64,000 nt of DNA from Petunia secreta (lineage: Eukaryota; Streptophyta; Magnoliopsida; Solanales; Solanaceae). Each line of letters begins with the position of its first letter. Positions within the stretch are counted from its first letter, which is position 1. The position numbers and the translations under genes were made by a program. This document shows positions 44,963 to 55,280 of this stretch, piece after piece. The notes beneath the pieces are model-generated. The model had not been told where the DNA came from and made no database searches. It worked only from the letters and a program-made list of their open reading frames with translations. The DNA lies in assembly GCA_029990175.1 (NCBI GenBank), contig JARKIP010000022.1:20000001-20064000 (forward strand), read 5' to 3'.

Positions 44963-47520
44963 TGTTGAACCCTAAAAAATTACCCTTTCTTTAAGAAAAG
45001 ATAGGTTTCGGGTATATTTCAACAAAATGGGACTCCAAAGGGCTTTCTTTGGAGTCGCCACCTAATTTAGGAGAATTAGGAACCAAGTAACTAAATAGTG
45101 CGTGCAATTCCTCTGTTTTAAGGAAAATGGTCTTTTCAGATATTCTGAAGTAAGAGGTGCAGTTATTTTCGAAAGAAGGTTTCAATTTGAAAGCACTTTC
45201 GAAAATCCGTAGAATTACGGTTAATCTTGCGGTTTTCACAAAATAGCTAAATAAATGCAACTTTCAAAAATTAATCTAAAAGTCTTAAAATTAATGCTAA
45301 AATTCTAAAATTACATTAAATTATGCTTTAAAGGAATAGGGATTTAAATGAACTTAGACTTGAAAAAGTTGCAATTTTACTAACATAGAAAATCTAATTA
45401 ATTGGAAAGAAGTTGCAATTTATTGAATTTAAAATCAAATTATTTGCTTAATCATTTCCGGATTCAATTGCACGCGCTATTTAACTAAAAGGTTCACAAT
45501 TCATAAATAAGATGGAGATTCTAACGAAATAAACTACTCACGAAATAACTCAATAGATAATAAACATTCATTAATAAATCGATAATCGAACAAATTATTC
45601 TACAACTAATAAGGGGAAAATTCCTAATGATATGCAAATTCTAAGGGATTGTGAAAGAGAAGAGGTTTAGATGAAGAACCCGAAAATTGGCAAACTCACA
45701 GAAGCCTTGAATTTATTTAATTTTATACATTTATGCCCATGAGCCTAAAACATCACATGGCTCAACAAAGCATTTTTTAAAAGTCCTTCTTTCTTAACTT
45801 GAACTTGAGTTTAAAATGCGAGTTGACTCCAATGCAACCTCATCTCAAAGACTGTCCCAATTTGGGAGTTACCCAACTCATCCCAAGTTCATATAAATAA
45901 GAAAAAGGAGAAAAATATTAGAACCTATACATCTTAAAGAAACAGGAATTGATTAAGCATACAACACAAAGACAAAATTAAAGGCTCAACATTGAATGAC
46001 AACTCCAAGACAGCATAACATTTATAGCATAAACATATAGGAAAAGATATGGCCTGCCTAAGGCATCAAGCCTGACTTAACTCTTTCAACTCGACACATT
46101 TCAAGAAAATAAAAAGGGAAACAAGGTGGATAACTAACTCTCTTTATGGTAGTACTTAATCAACAACATTGAACCTACAAACGCAAAATGAAACTGCTAC
46201 AAATTAAATGTACTTCTATTCAATGTCCAAGGAAACCAACGAACTAAAGAAGGCAGAACCTCATATTTCAAAACATGGATCAAGTTCAAATGCATAACAC
46301 ACAGCTACAAGAAAAGATTTGACATTTAGCCAAGAAAGAAACTTGATCTCTCATACTTAATAAACTTTTACTTAAAGACCAGACCTCCTAATACTTCAAA
46401 AATCAAAACCAAGGCAAGAAATGACTTCTTTTTACAATAAACTTCTTAAACAAAGACAAGTTCCAATCCACTTATAACTAAAAAACGAAACATCCTTTAT
46501 TCTAACTAACAGGCAGACTCTTAAATGTTATGACCAGAGAAACTAATTAGCTGCATTAATTTGCAAAATTCAGTCATAGCAGATGTATTAGCTTTAAATA
46601 AAGTCAAACAGGGTCTGAGTTGACAACTACTACTTTTCAAAAAAAAACATATCTACATACACAACCACCAAGAAGCAGGTTCAGACAAGATTAACATAGG
46701 GTATAACTAATTCCTTCTAAGGATCCTATCTTTGAAATTGTTTGGAGAGCTAACACAGAATGTAATCTTATAGACCAAACAAACACTCAATTAATATGAA
46801 ACACGATAGAGAAAACCAGGAATGAACCCCAACTTGAAACGATTTTACAACTAAACCTGAACCCTCTCTTCCAGTCTTTTGCAACCTGGATCTCCTCCAA
46901 CCTAACCAAACTAACATCACATACTCCCTATGCAGCTACAGCAATCAGGACAACTTTCTAAACCCCTCTACATGAAACTAACTCCCAGATACCTGCTCCT
47001 AAAGCCATATGCAGACTCCCTTAGAAAAAAAAAACCTGGAACCCATATAACAGGCCCTACCCTTTCCCAAGACCTGCAGCAACAATAAACTCAACCCTAT
47101 ACATGCACACCTACCTGAAGCAATCTCCCCACTAAATATTCACACACACCACCCACTCTTCAAACAAACCAACACACGCCCTGATTCCCTGAACCAGAAA
47201 CAAACACCTGAAAAACCAGGAACTAACTCCCTGAAACAAACCTCATAGCACCTAAACAACATACAGACATACACCAAAGCTCCTAAGAAACAGAGAACCT
47301 CACAAACACTCTCACACACACCCTGCAGCCTCTTTACTAGTCTGAACTCCTTACTGGCATTTAAAACCCACACCACCAGGTCCATTACCTGCACACACAC
47401 ATACTCCTTCAGATCCAAGACCACCATCTAGACATTCTTAACTCCCTTAGACCCCCTGGCAATCTGCAGCAACCAAGGACACAACAACAACATCCTGAAG
47501 ACTCTTTCAAAGCCTAATAC
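44963..47520. repeat. Element 7, left part: unidentified long non-coding repeat
   Basis: Begins TGTTGAACCC exactly where the Tat integrase stops, as an LTR would. Contains TTTGGAGTCGCCACCTAATT (45047), a motif I remember from long plant LTRs. No coding sequence; AT-rich, then C/A-rich. It continues at 62594 after element 4, as shown by element 4's perfect duplication. It could be a long LTR; its orientation is unknown. Confidence 0.45.
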
Positions 47521-48272
47521 TGATAAGAATCAAACACGGAAAATAAAAAGGATAAGAACGAGACGTATCTCGATCACAAATCTCAAGTAGCAACGGAGAA
47601 CTTGTTCCGTTACACCCCGAGAGGAGGTCAAGAACACCTACTCTAGGCAACTACCCTCGAGCTAACGTGAGCACGCAAGTAGAATGGTCGGGGGGATTGG
47701 AATTCATCTAGATCCGCTAGAGGAAGAACAAGTCCCAATTCAAGGTTTTTCATTCAATAAGAGTTCAACTCTTCAAAACAAGTGTTTGTTTTTTATCAAA
47801 GGTAAGCTAATGAAAATAATAAGACATCTAGCTATTTATAGGTATTTTTAGACACCATATGAAAGGTCTAATATGCCCACACTTAGGCTTAGGAACATAG
47901 GACCACGTAGGGTCAAAATGGTCTTAACATAACTAGGAATCTCGTCCTTCAGCATTCCGGGCGGAGCGCCCGGCCAAATGATCAGTGGGGTGGCCTAGGC
48001 GGGGCGCCCAGAGTTTGGGCGGAGCGCCCAGGCCTAGGCTTCCTCAGGCGGGGCGCCCAGGCCTAAGCTTCTTCAGGCGGGGCACCCAGGCCTAAGCTTC
48101 TTCAGGCGGAGCGCCTGGATGACTGGGCTGCTCCCCTTGCACTTTAAGCACTCGGAACGGCTTACAATCGCTTCCTTCTTCTAGGCCCTTCCTCATCAAG
48201 TGTAGATGTACTCCTTGGATGTCGTTAGCTTGGCTCCGAGTGAAGGGTCTTGTGGGGGTTTGGGTCTTATCA
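47521..48272 (-). repeat. 3' LTR of element 4
   Basis: 752 bp, TGATAAGACCC...TTCTTATCA on the minus strand. TATA box 47833-47840. Six or more GGCGGAGCGCC-type motifs lie in 47958-48118. The integrase frame enters it for about 180 bp. Confidence 0.9.
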
Positions 48273-49532
48273 TCCTCCCCTTCTTGAGAGGATTTCGTCC
48301 TCGAAATTGGAGCATCATTCACGACCTCTTCATCATCATTCACGACCTCTTCATTACCTACATCCAAAGGAACCAAGTCACAAACATTGAAAGTATTAGA
48401 AACTTGATACTCACTTGGCAAGTCGACCACATAGGCATTGTTGTTTATCTTGGAAAGCACTTGGAATGGGCCATCTCCACGGGGTGCCAACTTCCCTTTT
48501 CTAAGGTTTGGGAACCTTTCTTTCCGGAAGTGCACCCACACATAATCACCCTTCTTGAGTTCCACCTTCTTGCGTCCCTTGTTTTTCTTGGATGCTACCT
48601 TTGCATAGGCTTCCTCCAAGTTCTTCTTCGCCTTAACATGTAGCTCCATCAAAGCCTTGGCTCTAGCTTTACCTTCAAAATTAACAACCATTTCCCTTGG
48701 CAAATGGGTTAGATCAAGGGGAATCAAGGGGTTAAAACCATAGACACACTCGAATGGAGTCATGCCTATCATGCTATGCAATGTGCGACTGTAGGAAAAC
48801 TCCATAAGAGGTAGACGATCAATCCAAGTCCTGGCCTTACCTCGGGTCATGGCTCTAAGAAGAGCACCCAAGGTTCGGTCTACCACTTCCGTTTGCCCAT
48901 CGGTTTGTGGGTGGTGGGACGTGGAGAACAAAAGCTTGGTGCCTAAAGCACCCCATAAACACCTCCAAAAATGACTTAGGAACTTAGTGTCCCTATCACT
49001 CACTATGGTTTGAGGCACACCATGCAACTTCAAAACATTTTCAATAAACAAAGTTGCAACATGTTGTGCATCATCACATTTCTTGCATGGAATGAAATGA
49101 GCCATTTTGGAGAACCTATCCACAACAACATAAATGCTATCATGGCCCCCCCTAGTCCTTGGTAATCCCATCACAAAATCCATTGCGATATCCAACCATG
49201 GACTAGTAGGTACGGGGAGAGGGGTATACAACCCATGGGGGTGGGCTTTGGATTTAGCACGCTTGCACTCAAGGCAATTGTTGCAAAACTTTTCCACTTG
49301 CACCCCCATCTTTGGCCAATGAAATTGTTCTTTAAGAATAGCCAAAGTCTTTCTTGTGCCAAAATGTCCCATGAGTCCCCCGCAATGTGCCTCATGCATA
49401 AGCAACTCTCTCCAAGAGGACTCGGGTATGCACACCTTACCATTTTTGAAGATATAACCATTAACCCATTGGTATTTGTCAACTCTCTCCCCTTTCTCTA
49501 GAGTGTCATGGACACTCTTTAGCTTTGGGGCT
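48092..49532 (-). CDS. Element 4 integrase, intact core, extending into the 3' LTR
   Basis: The frame is open from about 49520 (PKLKSVHDTLEKGERVDKYQ) to 48092. Zinc motif HCGGLMGHFGTRKT...CNNCLECK; catalytic blocks WLDIAMDFVMGLPRTRGGHD, IVSDRDTKFLSHF and TDGQTEVVDRTL; then GDGPFQVLSKINNNAYVVDL. The C-terminus carries a duplicated EEVVND motif, then ISRTKSSQEGEDD across the PPT and TRPFTRSQAN...GVHLHL inside the LTR. The stop is 180 bases into the LTR. This is the best integrase frame in the window besides element 5. Upstream it is cut off by a 47-bp insertion (about 49533-49579). Confidence 0.88.
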
Positions 49533-49534
49533 AA

Positions 49535-50037
49535 TCAATAAAGTATTTTTATCTTCGAAACCCATTGGAAAGGGCAGTCATGAGCATACATCAATTTAAT
49601 GCTCTCAAAACCCATGAGCTTAGAGGTGAGAGTGGTGGCTAGAGCAAACTTTCTCGAAAGCGCATCCGCCACAACATTGTCCTTCCCTTTCTTGTATTGG
49701 ATCACATAGGGAAAGGACTCAATGAATTCAACCCACTTGGCATGTCTCTTTTTGAGCTTCTCTTGGCCTCTCAAATGCTTGAGTGACTCATGGTCACTCT
49801 TGATCACAAACTCATGAGGCCAAAGGTAATGTTGCCAATGGGCAAGGGCTCTCACAAGGGCATACAACTCCTTGTCATATGTAGAATAGTTCAAGGAGGC
49901 CCCTTTCAATTTTTCACTAAAGTAGGCGATGGGTTTGCTATCTTGCATTAGAACACCACCAATTCCCACCCCCGAGGCATCACATTCAACCTCAAATGCC
50001 TTTCTGAAGTCGGGCAATTGCAATAGAGGGGGGGTAC
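49535..50037 (-). pseudogene. Element 4 RNase H, 3' side of the element 5 insertion
   Basis: PPLLQLPDFRKAFEVECDAS, then VLMQDSKPIAYFSEKLKGAS, SDHESLKHLRGQEKL and NVVADALSRKFALATT. These are the RNase H core and the linker to integrase. The beginning lies beyond element 5 (57555 onward). It ends in extra residues from a 47-bp insertion. Confidence 0.85.
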
Positions 50038-50780
50038 TGATGCAGCCCAAACACGTGCTGATCAAGTGTTCGATCCACCGAGGAGACCGATGACAAGAAG
50101 CCAAGCCAAGCTGCTGCACGATGTGCACGTTCACTTAGCCTGGCCGAAGGAAAATAATTGCTCCGAAGCTGAGTGGTCGGGCTCAAGAACCGAAGGCATT
50201 ATCTTCAGATTTGAACCCGAAGGCAAAGTGACCGAGGACAATGAACTCAAAGACAATTGAGCGTCCGAAGACGAGTGTGTTCGAGCAGACAATCGAGAAC
50301 CGAAGTCAAGGCTTACCGAAGTCAAGTCTGCCGAACACAATTTAACTCAGCCCTGCGTGGCTTATTTCTATTAGTCGCCGGTGACCCTTTTACTAGTTTA
50401 CCCTTAATATTTCCTATATAAACCTTGTTTTCTTTCATAGCAAAAAGCTAGTTTTGAATATTGAAATTGAATGAAAGTGCCGAGCACCTTTCTCTTGTCT
50501 CCGTCGTGAGCAAAACCCTGTGAGGGATTTTATGGACTTGTGGCTTTCGGTTAATCCGATTGAATATTCCTCTTTGATCATTCAGTTTGCAAGAGGCAAT
50601 GTTCTCTTGAGGATTGTTGCATAGTTAGGGTGATTCTTGTGTTCCTTTCGATTGAGCTTTGAGACAGGTTCCTCACTGTTCTTTCGAAAGAAGCAAGTTT
50701 TGTCTTGCTTCTATCTTTTATCTTTCTTGTTTATCTTCCGCGTTTGTGCTTAGCAACTCCTTCGGGTTTGCATTGCACCA
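50038..50780 (+). repeat. 5' LTR of element 5
   Basis: TGATGCAGCCC...TTGCACCA, TATA box TATATAAA at 50415-50422. The first about 220 bases repeat the pol C-terminal coding sequence found in the 3' LTR. Confidence 0.93.
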
Positions 50781-50783
50781 TCT

Positions 50784-50795
50784 TGGTATCAGAGC
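50784..50795 (+). promoter_or_regulatory. Primer-binding site of element 5
   Basis: TGGTATCAGAGC, complementary to initiator tRNA-Met, three bases after the LTR. Confidence 0.9.
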
Positions 50796-52009
50796 ACGGT
50801 TTGGGCTTGTTTCTACAACCCCAAATCCTGTTCAAAGTTATCTTTATCTTCGTGCGTTGTGTCTTTGTTTCCCATTTCGTGTTCTTGATTTGGTTGTGAT
50901 TACTGTTGGTGTTATTACTTTACCAAAAAAAAAGTGTTAAAACGAAAATTCAAAAATTGAGTTTGATTGTTGGTTGTTTGGGATAAACAACCATTGATTC
51001 TTGTTCACCATTGTTTCCTGATTCCAACAAGTACCCTACGTACTGATTTTGTGACTAGGGTTTCTTGGTGAAATTTTAGACTGTTTTGAACTCTAATGGT
51101 GGCTGGAACTTGAACCCCATTGTGTTTGGTTGAAACCGATGAAGATTGGTGGTTCTTGAGTGATTTGGGATTGTTTGTTGCTTAAAAAATCGAAGTTCTA
51201 AGTTTAAATCGTAGTCCGTACACTGGAAATTGTTACAAAATCGTAACAGTGTACGACTCGAACGAGCTGGTTCTTAGCTCGAAGAACTTGAACTGAATTC
51301 CTCCGATGCTGCTGAAACTGGAGCTGAAAGAGCAACCCAGATCTATTGAAATTTGTGATCAGTGAACCGAAGTTGATTTGTCCGTACGCCGGAGCAAAGG
51401 TTACTGTTCCATTGAAGAAGAAGGGGTAAAAGTTTAAACATCCAAACCCCAGGTGAAAATTGTCGGCTGAGAAAAGGAAAGTGGATAAGGTAAAAACCCT
51501 ATCCGTACCAAGGAGGGACCACTCTTGTACGGACAAGAGTTGGTGTGATTGAAAAGGATTCCACAGATTCCAAAAGGGAATCAAAGGGTAGATTCTCCTA
51601 GGTTCTCACTTTCTTTCGTGTCAAATTTCTAGTTAGTGGATCTTTTTGAGTAATTGTCCTACTCGAGGTCGTACTAACTCGTTTGAGCTAATAGGAACTC
51701 GTGCGAAGGGGTGACCGAAGTCCAAACTTTCGTAGAAATTTCTTTTGACTCCCCGAGCTCTGTTAAAAGCGTCTGTTCCATCGAGTCGAACATCACTTCA
51801 CTCTTCCCGAAGAGACAGTGACTATTGTCGAACTTGAAGGATCTTAGAGGACCGATCAATCAGACGAGCCACTGTTAACAAGTCCTTGAGTGACCAAAAC
51901 CGAACCCATAAATTGAGTGGACCTGAGTGCCACCCATCAAAGGTGAGGGAGTGTGTGAGGAGATTTATAACTCTTAACATTTGTTTGATCTTTGACTTGT
52001 GCAGGTACC
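50796..52009 (+). other. Leader of element 5
   Basis: 1.2-kb untranslated region between PBS and gag. AT-rich in its first part, no coding signal. It ends with TTGACTTGTGCAGGTACC before the gag ATG; a TGTGCAG|GT string could act as a splice site. Confidence 0.6.
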
Positions 52010-55000
52010 ATGGCTGGAAACGATGGAAAAAGCATTGAGAAACCTGAAGTGTCGTTAGCCGATCTCATGGCTGCGATACAAGGTGTCAGTGCCGAAGTAA
52101 GAGGAGTGAGTGTTCGAGTAGCTCAACTCGAACAGGGAAGCACGTCCGTGGCCATGAATAGATCCGGCGCTGGAACGAGCCAATCCACTCCAATGAAGCC
52201 TGAACTGTATGCTGAGCTTGTAAGACAACATCAGTTGACAAGTGAAGCAATTCGAAGAGAGCTTAACTTGGGCAATCCCCAAGCGCAACAAAACTTGGGC
52301 ATTCCCCGAGGAGAAAGGATACCACTTCCAAGGGCCCGAAGAGATCTTGGAGTCGTTGTCGAAGAGGTTATCGAAGAGGAATTTCCCGAGGACGAATATG
52401 AGACCGAGCCGCCATTCGCTCAACGAAGGCAAGCTCACCGAGGTCGTGGAAATTTCCGAGGACGAGGCCGAGGCGCAAATGTTGAAAGAAATATTGAGCG
52501 TGAGGCTGATGATCGTGGTGATGAGTTTCCCGAACAGGCTCGTGGTGTTCGAGACTCAAATTTGAACAGTGTCAAGATCACTATTCCACCCTTTAAAGGA
52601 ACTAGTGATCCCGATGAGTATCTTGAATGGAAGCTTAAAATGGAGCGCATCTTTGAAACCAATGAGATGACCGATGAGAGAAAGGCTGCCCATGCTATTG
52701 CTTCGTTCGAAGCTTATGCATCAACATGGTGGGAATCTGACAAGAGGCATAGAAGAAGAAATGACTATCCGATAGTCCATACTTGGCCACAGTTGATGAG
52801 AGCTATGGATGCTAAGTATTTGAGTGCCAAGTACAGGCAAACTCAAATGCAAAAACTCTATGAGCTAAAACAAGGGTCCAAGTCTGTCCAAGAGTACCAT
52901 GATGAGTTCGAAAAGGTTCGATTGAATCTTGATCTGGTAGAGGATGAAGAGCAAGCCATTATCAGATTCAAAAATGGTTTGGCTAGGGATGTGTCATCTC
53001 AATTGAGGCTCCACGTGTATCACACGTTGGAAGATCTGTTCGATGCTGCCTCCGAAGCTGAAAAATTGGTGAAGGACGATAAGGCAAACCGGTATCGAGG
53101 AGTCACTACTTCTACTCCTTTGAACCGAGGTAGAGAATGGAAGAGTCCAAACCAAACAAGTGCTAACACTGTTCGAGATTCGAAGAGACCCTTCGAAAAA
53201 AGTGTGACCGTTAACCAGTCGAGAGAAGTGGGAGGAAAAGTTCAACTCAACTCTCCTAGTGCTTCAAATATTCAGTGTCACAAATGCAAGGGTTATGGTC
53301 ACTTGGCAAAAGAGTGTCCAACTCGCAAATTTATGCTTCTGCTCGAAGATGGAACCGTCCATGAGCAAGCGAGTGACACCGAGGAGGAATTTATCGAGGA
53401 GACTGACCGAGCTGAAGGTGATGATGATCGTGAGGCTGCCGAAGCTGATCAACCGGAAATGTTTCTTGTGGTTCGAAGGAATTTGAGCTGCATGACTCTT
53501 GAAGAAGAGGACAACCAAAGAGAAAACCTCTTTCATGCCCGATGTCGAGTAAGGGGAAAGGTGTGTTCGATGATCATTGATTCTGGTAGTTGTGCGAATG
53601 TGGTAAGCCAAACTTTGGTCTCACAAATGGGACTAACTACTTTGAAGCATCCCCACCCTTACAAATTACAATGGCTGAATGAGTGTGGAGAATTGAGAGT
53701 TGTCAAACAAGTGTGGATCAAGTTTAGAATCGGGGAGTATCAAGATGAAATGATATTCGATGTGGTTCCGATGCAAGCTTGTCATTTGCTATTGGGTCGA
53801 CCGTGGCAATATGACCGAACAGCTGTTCACAACGGCAGATCCAACACTTACACTGTAAAGCTCGATGGGAAGAGTTTCATACTCAAACCCTTGTCTCCAA
53901 AACAAGTCACCGAGGACTATAAACGGATGAAAGAACTGAAAGAAGCGGCCAAAGCTAAGCTTCCGATGGGAGCAAAATTGGGGCCTGAAGAGACAAACAC
54001 TCTGCCCGAAGTAAAAGGAATATGTGCAATCATGCAACCGGGTGAGTTATTACGAGGCAACGACAACGGTCAGATGATGATGTGCCTCGTGCACAAGGGT
54101 ATCTTTCTAAACTCTAATGATGATTTTTCTAACGATAACCCTTTGCCTTTGTTTGTTCGTAAAGTTTTGCAAGACTTCGAGGATATGTTTCCCGAGGAAA
54201 TGCCAGGTGGATTACCTCCGTTAAGAGGAATCGAGCACCAAATTGACTTCGTACCGGGGTCTCAAATCCCTAACAAACCTGCATACCGGTGTAATCCCGA
54301 AGACACCAAAGAGCTCCAACGGCAGGTTGATGAATTGATGAACAAGGGCCTCGTTCGTGAGAGCTTGAGTCCTTGCGCCGTTCCTGTTATCCTTGTCCCG
54401 AAGAAGGATGGAACATGGCGAATGTGTGTTGACTGTCGAGCAGTCAACAAAATAACGGTAAAGTATCGTCATCCTATCCCTCGATTAGATGACATGCTAG
54501 ATGAGTTAAGTGGTTCTTCATGCTTTTCAAAGATAGACCTCAGGTCCGGTTACCACCAGATCCGAATGAAACCCGGAGACGAGTGGAAGACCGCATTCAA
54601 GACCAAATTCGGTCTATATGAATGGTTGGTAATGCCTTTTGGCTTATCCAATGCACCGAGCACATTCATGCGATTGATGAACCATGTGCTCAAACCGTTC
54701 ATAACCAAGTTCGTTGTCGTTTATTTCGATGACATACTTGTTTATAGCAGAACCGTGGATGAACATGTCGAACACCTAAGGCAAGTGCTTGAAAAGCTTC
54801 GCGAAGAGAAGTTGTATGCCAACTTCAAGAAATGCGCCTTCGGTGTCGATCGTGTAGTCTTTCTTGGATTTGTTGTCAGTGCTAATGGCGTCGAAGTCGA
54901 CGAATCAAAAGTCGAAGCCATCAAAGATTGGCCAACTCCAACCTCGGTAACACAAGTTCGTAGCTTCCATGGCTTAGCTAGTTTTTACCGAAGGTTTGTT

Positions 55001-55099
55001 CGTGACTTTAGCACCGTGGCAGCTCCTTTAACCGAGCTGGTGAAGAAAGACCATCCATTTGTGTGGGGAGAGTCCCAAGAGAGGGCTTTCCTGAGTTGA
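52010..55099 (+). CDS. Element 5 gag-protease-RT polyprotein
   Basis: The frame is open from 51992, but ATG at 52010 (ACCATGG context, MAGNDGKSIEK) matches the gag starts of elements 3 and 4. Domains by rough residue from 52010: capsid 185-365 (FKGTSDPDEYLEWKLKMERI, STWWESDK), zinc knuckle CHKCKGYGHLAKEC at about 423, retropepsin IDSGSCANVV with Asp at about 524, RT from about 780 (RMCVDCRAVNK, FSKIDLRSGYHQIRMK, VVYFDDILVYS with YFDD at about 905). It ends in a frameshift at the start of RNase H (one base lost in TTCCTGAG). There is no stop between gag and pol. Confidence 0.93.
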   Translation: MAGNDGKSIEKPEVSLADLMAAIQGVSAEVRGVSVRVAQLEQGSTSVAMNRSGAGTSQSTPMKPELYAELVRQHQLTSEAIRRELNLGNPQAQQNLGIPRGERIPLPRARRDLGVVVEEVIEEEFPEDEYETEPPFAQRRQAHRGRGNFRGRGRGANVERNIEREADDRGDEFPEQARGVRDSNLNSVKITIPPFKGTSDPDEYLEWKLKMERIFETNEMTDERKAAHAIASFEAYASTWWESDKRHRRRNDYPIVHTWPQLMRAMDAKYLSAKYRQTQMQKLYELKQGSKSVQEYHDEFEKVRLNLDLVEDEEQAIIRFKNGLARDVSSQLRLHVYHTLEDLFDAASEAEKLVKDDKANRYRGVTTSTPLNRGREWKSPNQTSANTVRDSKRPFEKSVTVNQSREVGGKVQLNSPSASNIQCHKCKGYGHLAKECPTRKFMLLLEDGTVHEQASDTEEEFIEETDRAEGDDDREAAEADQPEMFLVVRRNLSCMTLEEEDNQRENLFHARCRVRGKVCSMIIDSGSCANVVSQTLVSQMGLTTLKHPHPYKLQWLNECGELRVVKQVWIKFRIGEYQDEMIFDVVPMQACHLLLGRPWQYDRTAVHNGRSNTYTVKLDGKSFILKPLSPKQVTEDYKRMKELKEAAKAKLPMGAKLGPEETNTLPEVKGICAIMQPGELLRGNDNGQMMMCLVHKGIFLNSNDDFSNDNPLPLFVRKVLQDFEDMFPEEMPGGLPPLRGIEHQIDFVPGSQIPNKPAYRCNPEDTKELQRQVDELMNKGLVRESLSPCAVPVILVPKKDGTWRMCVDCRAVNKITVKYRHPIPRLDDMLDELSGSSCFSKIDLRSGYHQIRMKPGDEWKTAFKTKFGLYEWLVMPFGLSNAPSTFMRLMNHVLKPFITKFVVVYFDDILVYSRTVDEHVEHLRQVLEKLREEKLYANFKKCAFGVDRVVFLGFVVSANGVEVDESKVEAIKDWPTPTSVTQVRSFHGLASFYRRFVRDFSTVAAPLTELVKKDHPFVWGESQERAFLS

Positions 55100-55280
55100 A
55101 ACGGAGGCTTTGCTCTGCCCCGTTGTTGCAATCCCTGACTTCGGCAAAGCATTTGAAGTCGAGTGTGATGCATCCGGAGTTGGGATCGGAGGAGTGCTGA
55201 TGCAAGAATCGAAGCCAATCGCTTACTTCAGCGAAAAGCTTAAGGGTGCAACTTTGAATTACTCTACGTATGACAAATAA
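55100..55280 (+). pseudogene. Element 5 RNase H start, frameshifted
   Basis: Two single-base losses (about 55093 and about 55131) and a TAA (55278; elements 3 and 4 have GAG) lie within 190 bases. Between them the next frame reads PDFGKAFEVECDASG and FSEKLKGATLNYSTYDK, the RNase H core with its first catalytic Asp. The rest of the element is open. Confidence 0.85.

Noticed and set aside
47140..47427. 95-codon minus-strand ORF in element 7
   Set aside because: Low-complexity Cys/Val-rich translation of C/A-rich DNA; no family match, no partner copy.
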